Origin: Azospirillum sp. 47_25
GTDB lineage: Bacteria; Pseudomonadota; Alphaproteobacteria; RF32; CAG-239
Reading direction: 5' to 3'
Assembly (NCBI GenBank): GCA_001917125.1
Contig: MNTU01000038.1
Coordinates: 17,459 to 81,458, forward strand
DNA length: 64,000 nucleotides
The translations under genes and the position numbers were made by a program. Within the stretch, counting starts at the first letter, position 1. Each line of letters begins with the position of its first letter. The notes below the pieces were generated by a model, which searched no databases, was not told the DNA's origin, and saw only the letters and a list, made by a program, of their open reading frames with translations. Positions 52,560 through 63,952 of the stretch are shown piece by piece.

Positions 52560-53180
52560 TTAATAATTCGGAATAATCGCTTTAAAAATCTCTCGTTCAG
52601 GCGGCAGCTCAACACCTTCAAACTTATCTTTAACCGGATCATACGTAATATGAACATAGTCACAATTTTCCACCCGCTGAACCTGGTAACCGAAAACTTC
52701 TTCTATCAGGGAGGTTATCGCATGGCCGTGGGAAGATATGCCGACCGCCCGATAACTGCAGCGGCTGCAAATATCCTTAACCGCATCAATAAAGCGCAGC
52801 GCCACCTGATGCAGGCTCTCCCCTTCGGGAAAAGGAATTTTCGGGTCTTCATAACATTTTTTAAAATCAGGATAAACCTCTTCCCTCTCAATCGTATATA
52901 AACCGTTGAGAATACCATAATCGACTTCGCGCAGACGCCGGTCAAATTCAAGCGGAACTCCCAGTGCCTGAGCAACGATTTCTCCCGTTTGCTGTGCCCG
53001 CAACAAATCCGAGCTGACAATCAGTTTAATTTTTTTATCTTTTAGTTTATCCGCCAGTTTCTGAGCCTGTTCCCGTCCTTCCATCGTCAGCGGAACCGGA
53101 TACTCATGCTGCCCTTGCGGACGGCCTTCGGCATTCCAGACGGTCTGCCCGTGACGGAAGATATAAAAATGTTTTTTCAT
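52560..53180 (-). CDS. Histidine phosphatase family protein (PGM-like)
   Basis: 206 residues. FRHGQTVWNAEGRPQG holds the catalytic His10, and VGISSHGHAITSLIEE the second His. Cofactor-independent phosphatases of this branch hydrolyse small phosphoesters; the substrate is unknown. Eight bp separate it from the SMR gene downstream. Confidence 0.85.
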   Translation of the reverse strand: MKKHFYIFRHGQTVWNAEGRPQGQHEYPVPLTMEGREQAQKLADKLKDKKIKLIVSSDLLRAQQTGEIVAQALGVPLEFDRRLREVDYGILNGLYTIEREEVYPDFKKCYEDPKIPFPEGESLHQVALRFIDAVKDICSRCSYRAVGISSHGHAITSLIEEVFGYQVQRVENCDYVHITYDPVKDKFEGVELPPEREIFKAIIPNY

Positions 53181-53220
53181 AAAGACCTTCCCGTTTTTTG
53201 CCGATTATGCCATTAACGAC

Positions 53221-53661
53221 TTAAGATTCGGTTACCAATTCGGCACGGCTGTAAATAAAGACAAAAACTGCCACCGCCAAAATTCGCAACAGCCAGATAA
53301 CTTTTCTTGAGCCGCGAAAAAAAGTTCCGTTTGCCGCTTTGTTAACCCAAAGCAACTCCCCGAAAGCCCAAGCCGCCGTTGCCAGCAGCGGCAGAAAAGC
53401 AAACAGCGGCGAAACAATGGTCAGTATCGCCTGCGTCCAGCCGCGCTTATAATATCCGGCATAAAAATTATGCAGCCCGATAGCCCCGGTAAAAAATGCC
53501 AGTACAATATATACGGCACCGCTTTTGGAAAAGGCGGCCTCACGCCTGTCGCTGATAATCCGTCGAGCCAGACGGCGCCGCAACAGTTCATACTGCCGGT
53601 CGTCAACCGCCCCCCGGGCCCGAAGGGCCTTCAATTCATCCAAATTATCAAAATCAACCAT
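53221..53661 (-). CDS. TM2-domain protein
   Basis: 146 residues. A charged N-terminus (DELKALRARGAVDDRQYELLRRRLARR, SHOCT-like) is followed by the TM2 segment VYIVLAFFTGAIGLHNFYAGYYKRGWTQAIL. A third helix near the C-terminus. Function unknown. Confidence 0.78.
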   Translation of the reverse strand: MVDFDNLDELKALRARGAVDDRQYELLRRRLARRIISDRREAAFSKSGAVYIVLAFFTGAIGLHNFYAGYYKRGWTQAILTIVSPLFAFLPLLATAAWAFGELLWVNKAANGTFFRGSRKVIWLLRILAVAVFVFIYSRAELVTES

Positions 53662-53707
53662 TTCAACCTCTGCAACAATAATAATAAATATCGGTTAATT
53701 TAACACT

Positions 53708-53740
53708 AAAAAAGCCTCCCGAAAGTTCGGGAGGCTTTTT
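53708..53740. terminator. groEL terminator
   Basis: AAAAAGCCTCCCGAA/TTCGGGAGGCTTTTT, bidirectional, just beyond the groEL stop. Confidence 0.9.
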
Positions 53741-53767
53741 ATTCCTTTGAGTAAAGTCTCTAAGACA

Positions 53768-55429
<1,662 letters not shown>

Positions 55430-55443
55430 TTATAAGTTCAAAA

Positions 55444-55731
55444 CTATTCGATAATACCCAAAATATCGGATTCTTTCATAATCAGGCGGGTTTCGCCTTC
55501 AATTTTAACCTCGGTGCCGGACCATTTTCCGAACAAAACCTTATCGCCTTCTTTAACGCTCATCGGCACGATTTTGCCGTCCTCGGCACGGAAACCGTTT
55601 CCGACCGCCTCAACAATGCCTTCGCTGGGTTTCTCTTTGGCGGTATCGGGAATAATAATTCCGCCGGCGGTTTTGGTAACTTCTTCCACTCTTTTAACCA
55701 ATACACGGTCATGCAACGGTTTAATCTTCAT
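55444..55731 (-). CDS. groES: Co-chaperonin GroES
   Basis: 95 residues: [20 protein letters not shown], mobile loop [32 protein letters not shown]. Caps GroEL. The standard groES-groEL order is kept. Confidence 0.98.
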   Translation of the reverse strand: MKIKPLHDRVLVKRVEEVTKTAGGIIIPDTAKEKPSEGIVEAVGNGFRAEDGKIVPMSVKEGDKVLFGKWSGTEVKIEGETRLIMKESDILGIIE

Positions 55732-55774
55732 TGTAAACTCCTTATTAGTGAATTAGTTTATATGTCTAGTACCA

Positions 55775-55803
55775 TAGTTAGGTATCAAAAAGCGGCTTGT
55801 CAA
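55775..55803 (-). promoter_or_regulatory. groESL promoter
   Basis: Minus strand TTGACA, 17 bp, TAACTA; the -35 reads CTTGACA, which also fits the sigma-32 -35. No CIRCE (TTAGCACTC dyad) is seen. Confidence 0.6.
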
Positions 55804-55923
55804 GCCGGAGGCGGTGATTTCTTGCAAAATATCAAAAAAAGTTTTTGACAAAAAAAGCAAAAAGCGTATTTTTAAAAGCCGAAAATCCTAGAAATTATGT
55901 TTAATTATTAATTTTTTATCGAA

Positions 55924-56520
55924 ATGGAAAAATTACAGTTAATGATGTTTGAGGCCATCGGCTACAAACTCAAATTCAGTCAAAAAGTAACCGAACGTTA
56001 TCTCGATGTTCTCGGCGTCCGCTTCGGAAAAAACTCCGAAATGGAACAGCTGATGAAAACATTTATTTCCGACCGCAGCACGCAGGAGGAAATCATCAGC
56101 AACAGCCAACATAAAGCATACAATGAGTTCCGTTTGCTGGCTAAAATGCAGTTAAAATACGACATTGAAAAACTGCAGAAACAAATAGCCGAACAGGCAT
56201 CATCGCCGTTTCTGATTGGTTATCAGGCCGCCTTGGCATACCTGACAGCCGTCCAAAAGATAACGGAAACATACACTCTTTTGCCGGCAGATGTTTCTAA
56301 TGCGGAATACCGGATGCTTCACGCCATCTGGGATTCGGATATCGAAACGGAAAGCAACCACCGCAAAACGACCTGCGGCGTCGATTGCCAGACAATATGC
56401 ATTGTTCTCCGCACAATGATTTGTTTTAACAACAGCTTGCTTGCCAACCGTTTTAATTACAACGAAGCAAAGAACACCGTAAAAATGCTCTTTCAACTGG
56501 ACATTAAATGTGCCGTCTGA
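55924..56520 (+). CDS. Hypothetical helical protein (198 aa)
   Basis: Starts MEKLQLMMFEAIGYKLKF; mostly helical, with ENRYLDVLGVRFGK-like and EYRMLHAIWDSD segments and three Cys in CGVDCQTICIVLRTMIC near the C-terminus. No recognised domain and no clear ribosome site. It stands alone with a strong terminator, so it is probably expressed. Function unknown. Confidence 0.55.
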   Translation: MEKLQLMMFEAIGYKLKFSQKVTERYLDVLGVRFGKNSEMEQLMKTFISDRSTQEEIISNSQHKAYNEFRLLAKMQLKYDIEKLQKQIAEQASSPFLIGYQAALAYLTAVQKITETYTLLPADVSNAEYRMLHAIWDSDIETESNHRKTTCGVDCQTICIVLRTMICFNNSLLANRFNYNEAKNTVKMLFQLDIKCAV

Positions 56521-56540
56521 ACAGTAATTGATCCCAAAAA

Positions 56541-56576
56541 AATCCCCGAAGATATTTCATCTTCGGGGATTTATTG
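56541..56576 (+). terminator. Terminator after the 55.9-kb gene
   Basis: AATCCCCGAAGAT/ATCTTCGGGGATT with loop ATTTC. Confidence 0.85.
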
Positions 56577-56671
56577 TTTTAAAATTTTTTGATATATACC
56601 TCAACCCATAAAATTTGGGTAGCATCCATTTTCTATAGTTTTGGAGAATGAGGCTAGTAATAAGAAATAAA

Positions 56672-56720
56672 TGCGGAAGTACCGGAGTGTACACTTTAGT
56701 ACATGAGGACACTTCCGTCC
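56672..56720. other. Nested hairpin element
   Basis: Outer arms CGGAAGT/ACTTCCG enclose inner GTAC-ACTTTA-GTAC in an otherwise empty gap. The text CGGAGTGTAC is close to CGGAGTGTGC at 15834 in the repeat region near rlmN. Confidence 0.45.
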
Positions 56721-56754
56721 TGAGATTTCTGTATTAATAGCCCATTATACAAAC

Positions 56755-57471
56755 CTATAACCGGGATTTGAGCTGAAATTCCCTCCTGACCACTTCCCCG
56801 ACTGCACTGAGCAGAAAACTGATAACAATCAGGAAGGAGATGAAGACAAAGGAGACGAAGAACAGCCAGGAATGCGGGAATACCGACATAACCGGACGGG
56901 CAATATTGGAAGCCCAGCCGTCCAGCGTAAAGACCTGCAACAGCGTAAATAAAGAATCACCCAGCGTGGCAAACTCAACAAAAATATCACCGAACAGACA
57001 GACCGCCATAATTGCAAAAACATAAAAGAAGATGACAAACACCGCCAGCATTGCCACAAAAATCGGCAACAGCGCAATAAAGGTATTGATAATCGACTTC
57101 AGACGGGAAAATTTATTAACATACTTCAAAGAGCGGAAGAGGCGGAAAGTTCTCAGAACGATAAAATAGCTGGCAAAAGGCACCGAGGAAACCGCCACCA
57201 CAATCAAATCGAACACATTCCAGCCGGATTTGAAGAAACCTTTGCCGTAAGCATAAAGCTTCATCAGCATTTCCATAATGAAGATGGCCATGCACAAACG
57301 GTCAAGAATGAACAAAACATTGTCAAAAAAGACATTGGTAATGTCTGACGTCATAAATCCGAGCGCCACGGCATCAATACAAATCAAGGAAAGAATAAAA
57401 TAGTCGAAATTATTGCCTTCGACCAGTTTTTTGACCTTGCGTTTATCTTTTTCCCAGGCTTTTTTAATCAT
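56755..57471 (-). CDS. Voltage-gated cation channel (BacNav-like) with TLDGW filter
   Basis: 238 residues from the ATG at 57471 (AGAGG upstream). Six helices: S1-S3 to about 100, S4 with RTFRLFRSLK (arginines every third residue, 107-116), S5, pore loop and S6. The selectivity filter is FTLDGWAS (182-186), where sodium channels NaChBac/NavAb have TLESW. It has a short cytoplasmic tail. It is a single-subunit, tetramer-forming channel; ion preference should be tested because Glu to Asp and Ser to Gly can alter Na/Ca selectivity. Confidence 0.85.
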   Translation of the reverse strand: MIKKAWEKDKRKVKKLVEGNNFDYFILSLICIDAVALGFMTSDITNVFFDNVLFILDRLCMAIFIMEMLMKLYAYGKGFFKSGWNVFDLIVVAVSSVPFASYFIVLRTFRLFRSLKYVNKFSRLKSIINTFIALLPIFVAMLAVFVIFFYVFAIMAVCLFGDIFVEFATLGDSLFTLLQVFTLDGWASNIARPVMSVFPHSWLFFVSFVFISFLIVISFLLSAVGEVVRREFQLKSRL

Positions 57472-57519
57472 TGTCTTGTTCCTCTTCAAAGCATTGGCTT
57501 AACGGATTCTGATTGTAGC

Positions 57520-58200
57520 TTAATTGAAGCAAAAAGCAACAATTATTGCAGAAATTGCAATTGCCGGCCCGAAAGCGCCTGCACGCTGCCGCCTGATTAA
57601 GGCATAAATGCCGAACACCAGACAGGACAGCAAAATAACATACAGCAGAAGTTCAACCCCAAGCCAGGCTCCCGCGGCCGACAACAGCTTGATATCACCG
57701 CCGCCGAAAACGTCTTTATGTTTCCAGACCAGAAACAAGCTGGCCAAAACCGGCAGCACATACCCGGCCCCCGCACCGATTGAGCTTTCCGCCGGTCCGA
57801 CCCACACACCGACCAAAACGGCATAAAGAAAACCGGCCAGCAGCAGGGGAAACGTCAGAATATCCGGCAGATACATCGTTTTATAATCGATTTCGGTCAA
57901 CAACAGCAAAATCCAGATAAACGCCAGATACCACCAAAGATGCGCCGCTCCGAACTGCCAGTAAGCGGCATAAGAAATCGCGGCGGTAATAATTCCGTAT
58001 CCCAAACTGCGCATCACATAAGCACTCATCAGTTTCTGATAAGCCGGATTCGCGCGCTTCCGTTCATCGGAAACCGTCTTGACCGGCCACAGCAGGCGAT
58101 AAAGGGCATACGCGGCCGTTGCCGGCATAAATTTGGCAAAACGCCGTGCCATATAAGGAATTAAAACGCCGAATAAAAAACCCCAGAAAATGTAACTCAT
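57520..58200 (-). CDS. A24 prepilin peptidase
   Basis: 226 residues, about seven membrane helices. The catalytic aspartates are Asp105 (LTEIDYKTMYLPD) and Asp169 in FGGGDIKLL. The cytoplasmic methylase domain with the zinc-binding cysteines found in PilD is missing, so this is a peptidase-only form, like CpaA/TadV or a PilD core. No pilin gene is adjacent. Confidence 0.85.
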   Translation of the reverse strand: MSYIFWGFLFGVLIPYMARRFAKFMPATAAYALYRLLWPVKTVSDERKRANPAYQKLMSAYVMRSLGYGIITAAISYAAYWQFGAAHLWWYLAFIWILLLLTEIDYKTMYLPDILTFPLLLAGFLYAVLVGVWVGPAESSIGAGAGYVLPVLASLFLVWKHKDVFGGGDIKLLSAAGAWLGVELLLYVILLSCLVFGIYALIRRQRAGAFGPAIAISAIIVAFCFN

Positions 58201-58256
58201 AACGATTCTCCTCTGTCTGTTGCCGCCAGTTTACCCCTAAAAAAATAAGATTTGAT

Positions 58257-58295
58257 TAAAAAAAATTCCGAAGCAGCTACCCGCTCCGGAATTTT
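58257..58295 (-). terminator. htpG terminator
   Basis: AAAATTCCG...CGGAATTTT stem with T-run on the minus strand. Confidence 0.75.
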
Positions 58296-58362
58296 CACAT
58301 AAAGAGACACACGAGCTGTTTCCCGACCCGTAAAATCTTATCGGCCGGTTATGAAACTCATC

Positions 58363-60201
58363 TTAGATCGCTTTGAGAATGTACTCGCTCAACTTCTCCG
58401 AAAAATACGACGGATCGGTAATTGCTTCCCCCTCGGCAATCTTTGCCTGATCAAGCAAAATACGTGAAATTTCCTCAACTTTCGGCCGCAGGGCTTCGTC
58501 CCCCAGAGCCTCACTGAGTTTGATAATCAGCGGATGATAGGGATTCAGCTGCAAAACGCGTGAGCTGGCAAAGGCAGTCTGCTGCTGATGGTTGCGCATC
58601 AGTCGCTCCAGATGAATGCTCATCTGTCCGTCTTCCACCGTCAGACTTGCCGGAGACTTGGTCAGTTTGTCGGTTGTCGTCACTTTGCCGACTTCGTCTT
58701 TAAACATTTCGCTCATCAAATCTGTCAGTTTTTTCAAAGCGCCCTCTTCGGCTTTCGGCTCCTCCCGTTTCAGCCCGAGGTCGATATCTGCCTGCGAAAT
58801 ATGCTTAATCGCAAAATCTTTATAGTTCAGCAGGGTCTGGGTCCAAAACTCGTCAATCGGGTCAACCAGAAGCAAAACTTCAATTCCCTTGGCCTTAAAG
58901 GCTTCCAGCTGCGGATTGTTGACCAAAGTCTTAACGTCATCGCCGGTAATGTAGTAAATAGCCTTCTGTTCCGGCTGAACCCGGCTGATATATTCGTCCA
59001 GCGAAGTCAGGCGCTCCGGATCCTTCGTCGAATAGAAACGCGACAACTCGGCAATTTCGGTGCGGTTGGCAAAATCTTCATAAATGCCTTCTTTAAAAGC
59101 AATGCCGAACGCATCCCAGAATTTTTTATAATCGTCATAATCTTTGCTGCGGTTTTTAAGCTCTTTCAGCAGACGGTTAACGGTTCCCGAACGAATTTTG
59201 GCAATCAGGGGCGACTGCTGCAGCATCTCGCGGGAAATATTCAGCGGCAAGTCGGCCGAATCAATAACCCCGCGGACAAAACGCAGATAAGACGGCATCA
59301 GTTCCTCAACCTTATCGGAAATAAACACTTTATTGACATAGAGTTTCAAACCGGTTTTGCGATCCGGCTGAAACAGATCATACGGGGCGGTTGAAGGAAC
59401 ATACAGCAGCCCGGTATATTCAATGTTTCCTTCCGCTTTAAAATGCAGCGTCAGCCAGGGCTCGTCAAAGTTTTTTGAAATATGGTGATAAAATTCCTTA
59501 TACTGCTCCTGCGTAATCTCCGACTTATGCTTTGCCCACAGCGCCGAACCGGTATTGACCGTTTCTTCGCCGGCCTTGCCGAGATCCAGCACAATCGGAT
59601 AATCGATATGGTCGGAATAAGTACGGATAATCTGCCGCAGATAAATCGTGTCGGTAAATTCTTTGGCGTCTTCTTTCAAAAACAGCTTAATGGACGTGCC
59701 GTTACGGTCGCGCTTGCCTTCGCTGATTTCAAAACCGCCGACCCCGTCGGAAATCCAAACCCAGGCTTTATCCTCTCCGGCACGGCGGGTTGTAATCTCA
59801 ACTTTGTCCGCCACCATAAACGCCGAATAAAAACCGACGCCGAACTGACCGATTAAATCAACCGCCGAACCGTTATCCTTGACATTCTTAACAAATTCGG
59901 CCGTTCCCGATTTGGCAATCGTCCCCAAATGATTAATCAAATCATCGCGGTTCATGCCGATTCCGTTGTCTTCAATCGTCAGTGTCCGTTTGTCGGCATC
60001 CGGAATAATTTTAATTTTCGGCTCACCAGCCTCTTTTGACATTTCCGGATGGGTCAAAGCCATATATTTCAGCTTGTCCAAAGCATCGCTGGCATTCGAA
60101 ATCAGCTCCCGCAAAAAAATCTGCCGTTCCGAATACAGCGAGTTAACCACAATATCCAACAATTTGCCGACTTCGGCCTGAAAATTCATTTTATCGCTCA
60201 T
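58363..60201 (-). CDS. htpG: Chaperone protein HtpG (Hsp90)
   Basis: 612 residues from the ATG at 60201 (GAGGAG upstream). FQAEVGKLLDIVVNSLYS, ELISNASDALDKL, EDNGIGMNRDDLI, GQFGVGFYSAFMVAD and ISREMLQQSP are the Hsp90 motifs: ATP-binding N-terminus, middle and dimerisation domains all present. Confidence 0.97.
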   Translation of the reverse strand: MSDKMNFQAEVGKLLDIVVNSLYSERQIFLRELISNASDALDKLKYMALTHPEMSKEAGEPKIKIIPDADKRTLTIEDNGIGMNRDDLINHLGTIAKSGTAEFVKNVKDNGSAVDLIGQFGVGFYSAFMVADKVEITTRRAGEDKAWVWISDGVGGFEISEGKRDRNGTSIKLFLKEDAKEFTDTIYLRQIIRTYSDHIDYPIVLDLGKAGEETVNTGSALWAKHKSEITQEQYKEFYHHISKNFDEPWLTLHFKAEGNIEYTGLLYVPSTAPYDLFQPDRKTGLKLYVNKVFISDKVEELMPSYLRFVRGVIDSADLPLNISREMLQQSPLIAKIRSGTVNRLLKELKNRSKDYDDYKKFWDAFGIAFKEGIYEDFANRTEIAELSRFYSTKDPERLTSLDEYISRVQPEQKAIYYITGDDVKTLVNNPQLEAFKAKGIEVLLLVDPIDEFWTQTLLNYKDFAIKHISQADIDLGLKREEPKAEEGALKKLTDLMSEMFKDEVGKVTTTDKLTKSPASLTVEDGQMSIHLERLMRNHQQQTAFASSRVLQLNPYHPLIIKLSEALGDEALRPKVEEISRILLDQAKIAEGEAITDPSYFSEKLSEYILKAI

Positions 60202-60233
60202 TTTTAACTCCTCGGTTAAATTAATTACTCTTA

Positions 60234-60262
60234 ATATGGGGAGTAAAACCGCCCTGCGCAAG
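60234..60262 (-). promoter_or_regulatory. htpG sigma-32 promoter
   Basis: Minus strand CTTGCGC, 14 bp, CCCCATAT; close to the heat-shock consensus (CTTGAAA, CCCCATNT). Confidence 0.8.
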
Positions 60263-60368
60263 GGTTTGCCCGCAAATAATCACCTTGCGGTGTTTTTTTG
60301 CTTGATTTTATAACAAATCCGGCTAGATTAGGCTCTGACAAATGACTAACTAACTAGGAGTTAAATTA

Positions 60369-60602
60369 ATGGTTTCTGTAGTTAACGATTCCTGCATCAA
60401 ATGCAAATCCTGCGTTGAAGTCTGCCCGGTTTCCGCTTTCCGTGAAGGCGACAGCCAGCTGGTTGTAGATCCGGATACCTGCATTGATTGCGGCGTCTGC
60501 ATCTCCGAATGCCCGCAGGAAGCCATCAGCAACGATGCCGACGCTGACCCGAAATGGGTTGCGTTCAATGCCGAAAAAGCTGCTGAATGGCCGGAAGCAT
60601 AA
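60369..60602 (+). CDS. Bacterial-type 2[4Fe-4S] ferredoxin
   Basis: 77 residues. Two clusters: CIKCKSCVEVCP and CIDCGVCISECP, plus an acidic C-terminus. Electron carrier with low potential. Single gene with its own terminator. Confidence 0.92.
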   Translation: MVSVVNDSCIKCKSCVEVCPVSAFREGDSQLVVDPDTCIDCGVCISECPQEAISNDADADPKWVAFNAEKAAEWPEA

Positions 60603-60614
60603 TCTTCCCTCATT

Positions 60615-60648
60615 AAAAAAAGCTCCTCTTTGCCGGGGAGCTTTTTTT
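60615..60648 (+). terminator. Ferredoxin terminator
   Basis: AAAAAAGCTCCTC...GGGGAGCTTTTTT. Confidence 0.9.
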
Positions 60649-60751
60649 GTTGCCGGCTTGACGGACATTGACGCAAATTTAACTCTTGCGGATTATACTG
60701 ATTCGCGCTATGAACAATAATAAGTTTTAACAAATTTTTGAGATAAACATC

Positions 60752-61774
60752 ATGACACCTAAAAATGACATTATTTACGACGTTGTCGGCATCGGCAATG
60801 CAATTGTTGACGTCCTCGCCAAAGTCGGCGACGGTTTTCTGACCGAACGCCGCCTCGATAAAGGCGCAATGACTCTTCTCCAGGCTGCCGAAGCCGGAAC
60901 CATTTACGCCGACCTGATTCCCGAGCGGGAAGTTTCCGGCGGTTCCGCCGCCAACACGGTTGCGGCCATTGCCTCGCTGGGCGGCACGCCGGCATTCATC
61001 GGCAAAGTTCATGATGACGAACTCGGACAGGAATTTCAGCGTTCAATCGGTGCCGCCGGCGTTGACTTCTTCACCAAACCGCTGTTGCAGGGTCCGTCAA
61101 CCGGCCGCAGCATTGTTTTGGTTACCCCTGATGCCGAACGCTCTATGTTCACTTATCTCGGCGCCGCACAAAAACTCTCCGCTGACGATGTAGATGAAAA
61201 CATTATCAAAAGTTCTAAAATCATTTATCTGGAAGGCTACATCTGGGACAGCGAATCAGCCCGTGAAGCCATGCTGAAAGCCTGCGAAATTGCCCATAAA
61301 TATGACCGGATGATTGCTTTCAGCCTGTCTGACCGCTGCTGCATCGACCGTCACCGTGCCGACTTTCAAAAACTGATTCACGACCATGTCGATATCATCT
61401 TCGGCAACGAAGAAGAAATCAAATCGCTCTATGAGGAAGAAGATTTTTACAAATGCCTTGACCGCATCAAAAACGAAGTCGAAATCGCCGCCATTACCCG
61501 CAGCGCCAAAGGCTCGGTCATCGTCAACCAAAGGGTTAAGATATTCGTCGAAGCCGAAAAGGTGGAAGACGTCGTTGACACCACCGGCGCCGGAGATTTG
61601 TACGCCGCCGGATTCCTTTACGGCTACACCCAGGGACGGAGCCTTGGCACCTGCGCCATGATCGGCGGCATTGCCGCGGCGGAAATCATCAGTCACTACG
61701 GCGCCCGTGCCGAAGTATCGCTGCGCGGTTTTGCCCGCAACCGTCTCAGAGCTTACGGCAAATCTTTTTCGTAA
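60752..61774 (+). CDS. PfkB-family carbohydrate/nucleoside kinase (adenosine kinase-like)
   Basis: 340 residues. GIGNAIVDVLAKVG at the N-terminus, GGSAANTVAAIASLGG and the catalytic signature DTTGAGDLYAAGFLYGYTQG (Asp of GAGD as base). The wide N-terminal region and ADDVDENIIKSSKIIYLEGYIWD resemble adenosine kinase-like PfkB members, but ribokinase or fructokinase activity is possible. Confidence 0.87.
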   Translation: MTPKNDIIYDVVGIGNAIVDVLAKVGDGFLTERRLDKGAMTLLQAAEAGTIYADLIPEREVSGGSAANTVAAIASLGGTPAFIGKVHDDELGQEFQRSIGAAGVDFFTKPLLQGPSTGRSIVLVTPDAERSMFTYLGAAQKLSADDVDENIIKSSKIIYLEGYIWDSESAREAMLKACEIAHKYDRMIAFSLSDRCCIDRHRADFQKLIHDHVDIIFGNEEEIKSLYEEEDFYKCLDRIKNEVEIAAITRSAKGSVIVNQRVKIFVEAEKVEDVVDTTGAGDLYAAGFLYGYTQGRSLGTCAMIGGIAAAEIISHYGARAEVSLRGFARNRLRAYGKSFS

Positions 61775-61981
61775 AAATCGTCGTTTTCACAGCAGGATTT
61801 TCTTGAAAAATAATTTTAACTTGGTATGTTAAGGCGAATTATACATAAAGATTTCAGGCAAAATATCCAGAACTCCTTATTGACAAGGTAACGCTGGAAA
61901 TAAATTTGAACCGTCCGTGCAGACAGCTGCACAAAGAGAACAAATTTATCATATGATTTGCCTTTGCAAAGGAATTCCAAA

Positions 61982-63802
61982 ATGAGTATGAGAAATATCG
62001 CCATCATCGCCCACGTTGACCATGGTAAAACCACGCTGGTAGATGGCCTGTTAAGACAAAGCGGAACTTTCCGCGACAATCAAAAAGTTGCCGAATGCGT
62101 TATGGACAGCAATGATCTGGAACGCGAACGCGGCATTACCATCTTGTCCAAATGCACCTCCGTCAACTGGAACGGCACCCACATTAACATCGTTGACACG
62201 CCGGGCCACGCCGACTTCGGCGGCGAAGTCGAACGCATTCTCTCCATGGTGGATGGTGTCGTCTTGCTGGTTGACTCTTCCGAAGGCCCGATGCCGCAAA
62301 CCAAATTCGTGCTCGGCAAAGCCCTCAAACTCGGCCTGCGCCCGATTGTTGTCATTAACAAAGCCGATAAAGCCGACGCCCGGGTTGATGAAGTTCTTGA
62401 TGAAATTTTCGACCTTTTTGTTAGCCTGAACGCCAACGATCAGCAACTTGACTTCCCGGTTCTCTATGCTTCCGGTCGCAATGGCTGGGCCGTTAAGGAA
62501 ATGACCGACGAAAAGAAAGATTTGAGCCCGTTGTTCCAGCTGATTCTCGACTATGTTCCCGAACCGTCCTGCGACCTCAACGCGCCTTTTTCCATGCTGG
62601 CCACCACTTTGGAAGCCAACAAATTTATCGGCCGTCTGTTGACCGGAAAAATTCAAACCGGAACCCTGCATGTAAACGACACGGTAAAAGTTCTTAACGG
62701 AGAAAATCAGGAACTTGAGCGTGTTCGCATCAGCAAGATTTTGGCTTACCGCGGTTTGGAACGGGTCGCTCTGGAAGAAGCCCATGCCGGAGACATCGTT
62801 GCCGTTGCCGGCATCGTTAAAGGCACCGTTGCCGACACCATCTGCGCGCTCGACGTCAACCAGTCAATCAAAGCACAGCCGATTGATCCGCCGACCTTGG
62901 CCATGACCTTTTCAATTAACGATTCGCCGCTGGCCGGACGAGAAGGCGACAAAGTCACCTCCCGCATGATTTGGGATCGTCTGTGCAAAGAAGCCGAAGG
63001 CAACATTGCCCTTAAAATTTCCCGCACCGATTCTTCGGATTCGTTTGAAGTTGCCGGACGCGGCGAATTGCAGCTCGGCGTTCTGATTGAAACCATGCGC
63101 CGCGAGGGTTTCGAACTGTCTATCTCCCGTCCCCGCGTTTTAATGAAACGCGACGAAAACGGACAGCTGCTCGAACCGTTTGAAGAAGTCGTCGTTGACG
63201 TTGATGAAGAATTTTCCGGCACGGTTGTTGAAAAACTCGGCCAACGCAAAGCCGAACTGGTAGAAATGATTCCTTCCCAAATCGGCAACAAAGTCCGTTT
63301 GATTTTCAATGCGCCTTCCCGCGGCCTCATCGGTTACCATTCGGAATTTTTGACCGACACCCGCGGTACTGGTATCATGAACCGCATTTTCAAGGACTAT
63401 GAGCCCTACAAAGGCGAAATCGACAGCCGCCGCAACGGCGTGCTGATTTCTTCCGAAAACGGCACCGCCATAGCTTATTCCCTGTGGAAGTTGCAAGACC
63501 GCGGCCCGATGTTCATCGATGCCAACGTTCCGGTTTATGTCGGCATGATTATCGGCGAACATACCAAGTCAAACGACCTGGAAGTCAATCCGACCAAATC
63601 CAAACAGCTGACCAATATTCGTGCGGCCGGTAAAGATGAAGCAATTGATCTGATTCCGCCGCGCAAACTGTCGCTGGAACAGGCTCTGTCTTATATCCAG
63701 GAAGACGAATTGCTTGAAGTTACCCCGAAAACGCTGCGTCTGCGCAAAAGAATTCTTGACCCGATTGCCCGCAAACGTGCTAAACCCGAGGTAATGGCCT
63801 GA
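61982..63802 (+). CDS. typA: GTP-binding protein TypA/BipA
   Basis: 606 residues from the ATG at 61982 (AAGGA upstream). G1 [12 protein letters not shown]2 ERERGITI, G3 DTPGHADF, G4 NKADKADA; domains similar to EF-G follow, ending [10 protein letters not shown] translational GTPase that helps ribosome assembly and stress adaptation. A 206-bp leader contains a GTGCAG-CTGCAC dyad (61917-61932). Confidence 0.97.
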   Translation: MSMRNIAIIAHVDHGKTTLVDGLLRQSGTFRDNQKVAECVMDSNDLERERGITILSKCTSVNWNGTHINIVDTPGHADFGGEVERILSMVDGVVLLVDSSEGPMPQTKFVLGKALKLGLRPIVVINKADKADARVDEVLDEIFDLFVSLNANDQQLDFPVLYASGRNGWAVKEMTDEKKDLSPLFQLILDYVPEPSCDLNAPFSMLATTLEANKFIGRLLTGKIQTGTLHVNDTVKVLNGENQELERVRISKILAYRGLERVALEEAHAGDIVAVAGIVKGTVADTICALDVNQSIKAQPIDPPTLAMTFSINDSPLAGREGDKVTSRMIWDRLCKEAEGNIALKISRTDSSDSFEVAGRGELQLGVLIETMRREGFELSISRPRVLMKRDENGQLLEPFEEVVVDVDEEFSGTVVEKLGQRKAELVEMIPSQIGNKVRLIFNAPSRGLIGYHSEFLTDTRGTGIMNRIFKDYEPYKGEIDSRRNGVLISSENGTAIAYSLWKLQDRGPMFIDANVPVYVGMIIGEHTKSNDLEVNPTKSKQLTNIRAAGKDEAIDLIPPRKLSLEQALSYIQEDELLEVTPKTLRLRKRILDPIARKRAKPEVMA

Positions 63803-63807
63803 TTTGC

Positions 63808-63835
63808 AAACCGGACTGAAAAGTCCGGTTTTTTT
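63808..63835 (+). terminator. typA terminator
   Basis: AACCGGACT/AGTCCGGTT with GAAA loop and T-run. Confidence 0.9.
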
Positions 63836-63888
63836 ATGCTAAATATCTAAAGGTTTTAGAAAGAATAACAGACACCTCTCATTATATA

Positions 63889-63917
63889 TTGACACTTCAC
63901 GGGCGCTGTGATATTCT
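63889..63917 (+). promoter_or_regulatory. Promoter of the right-edge gene
   Basis: TTGACA, 17 bp, TATTCT; a near-consensus sigma-70 promoter. Confidence 0.75.
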
Positions 63918-63952
63918 GTCTTCAGGCTATGATTCAGTTATATGTGAGGTGT

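Noticed and set aside
58588..59394. 268-codon open frame opposite htpG
   Set aside because: Antisense shadow of htpG.
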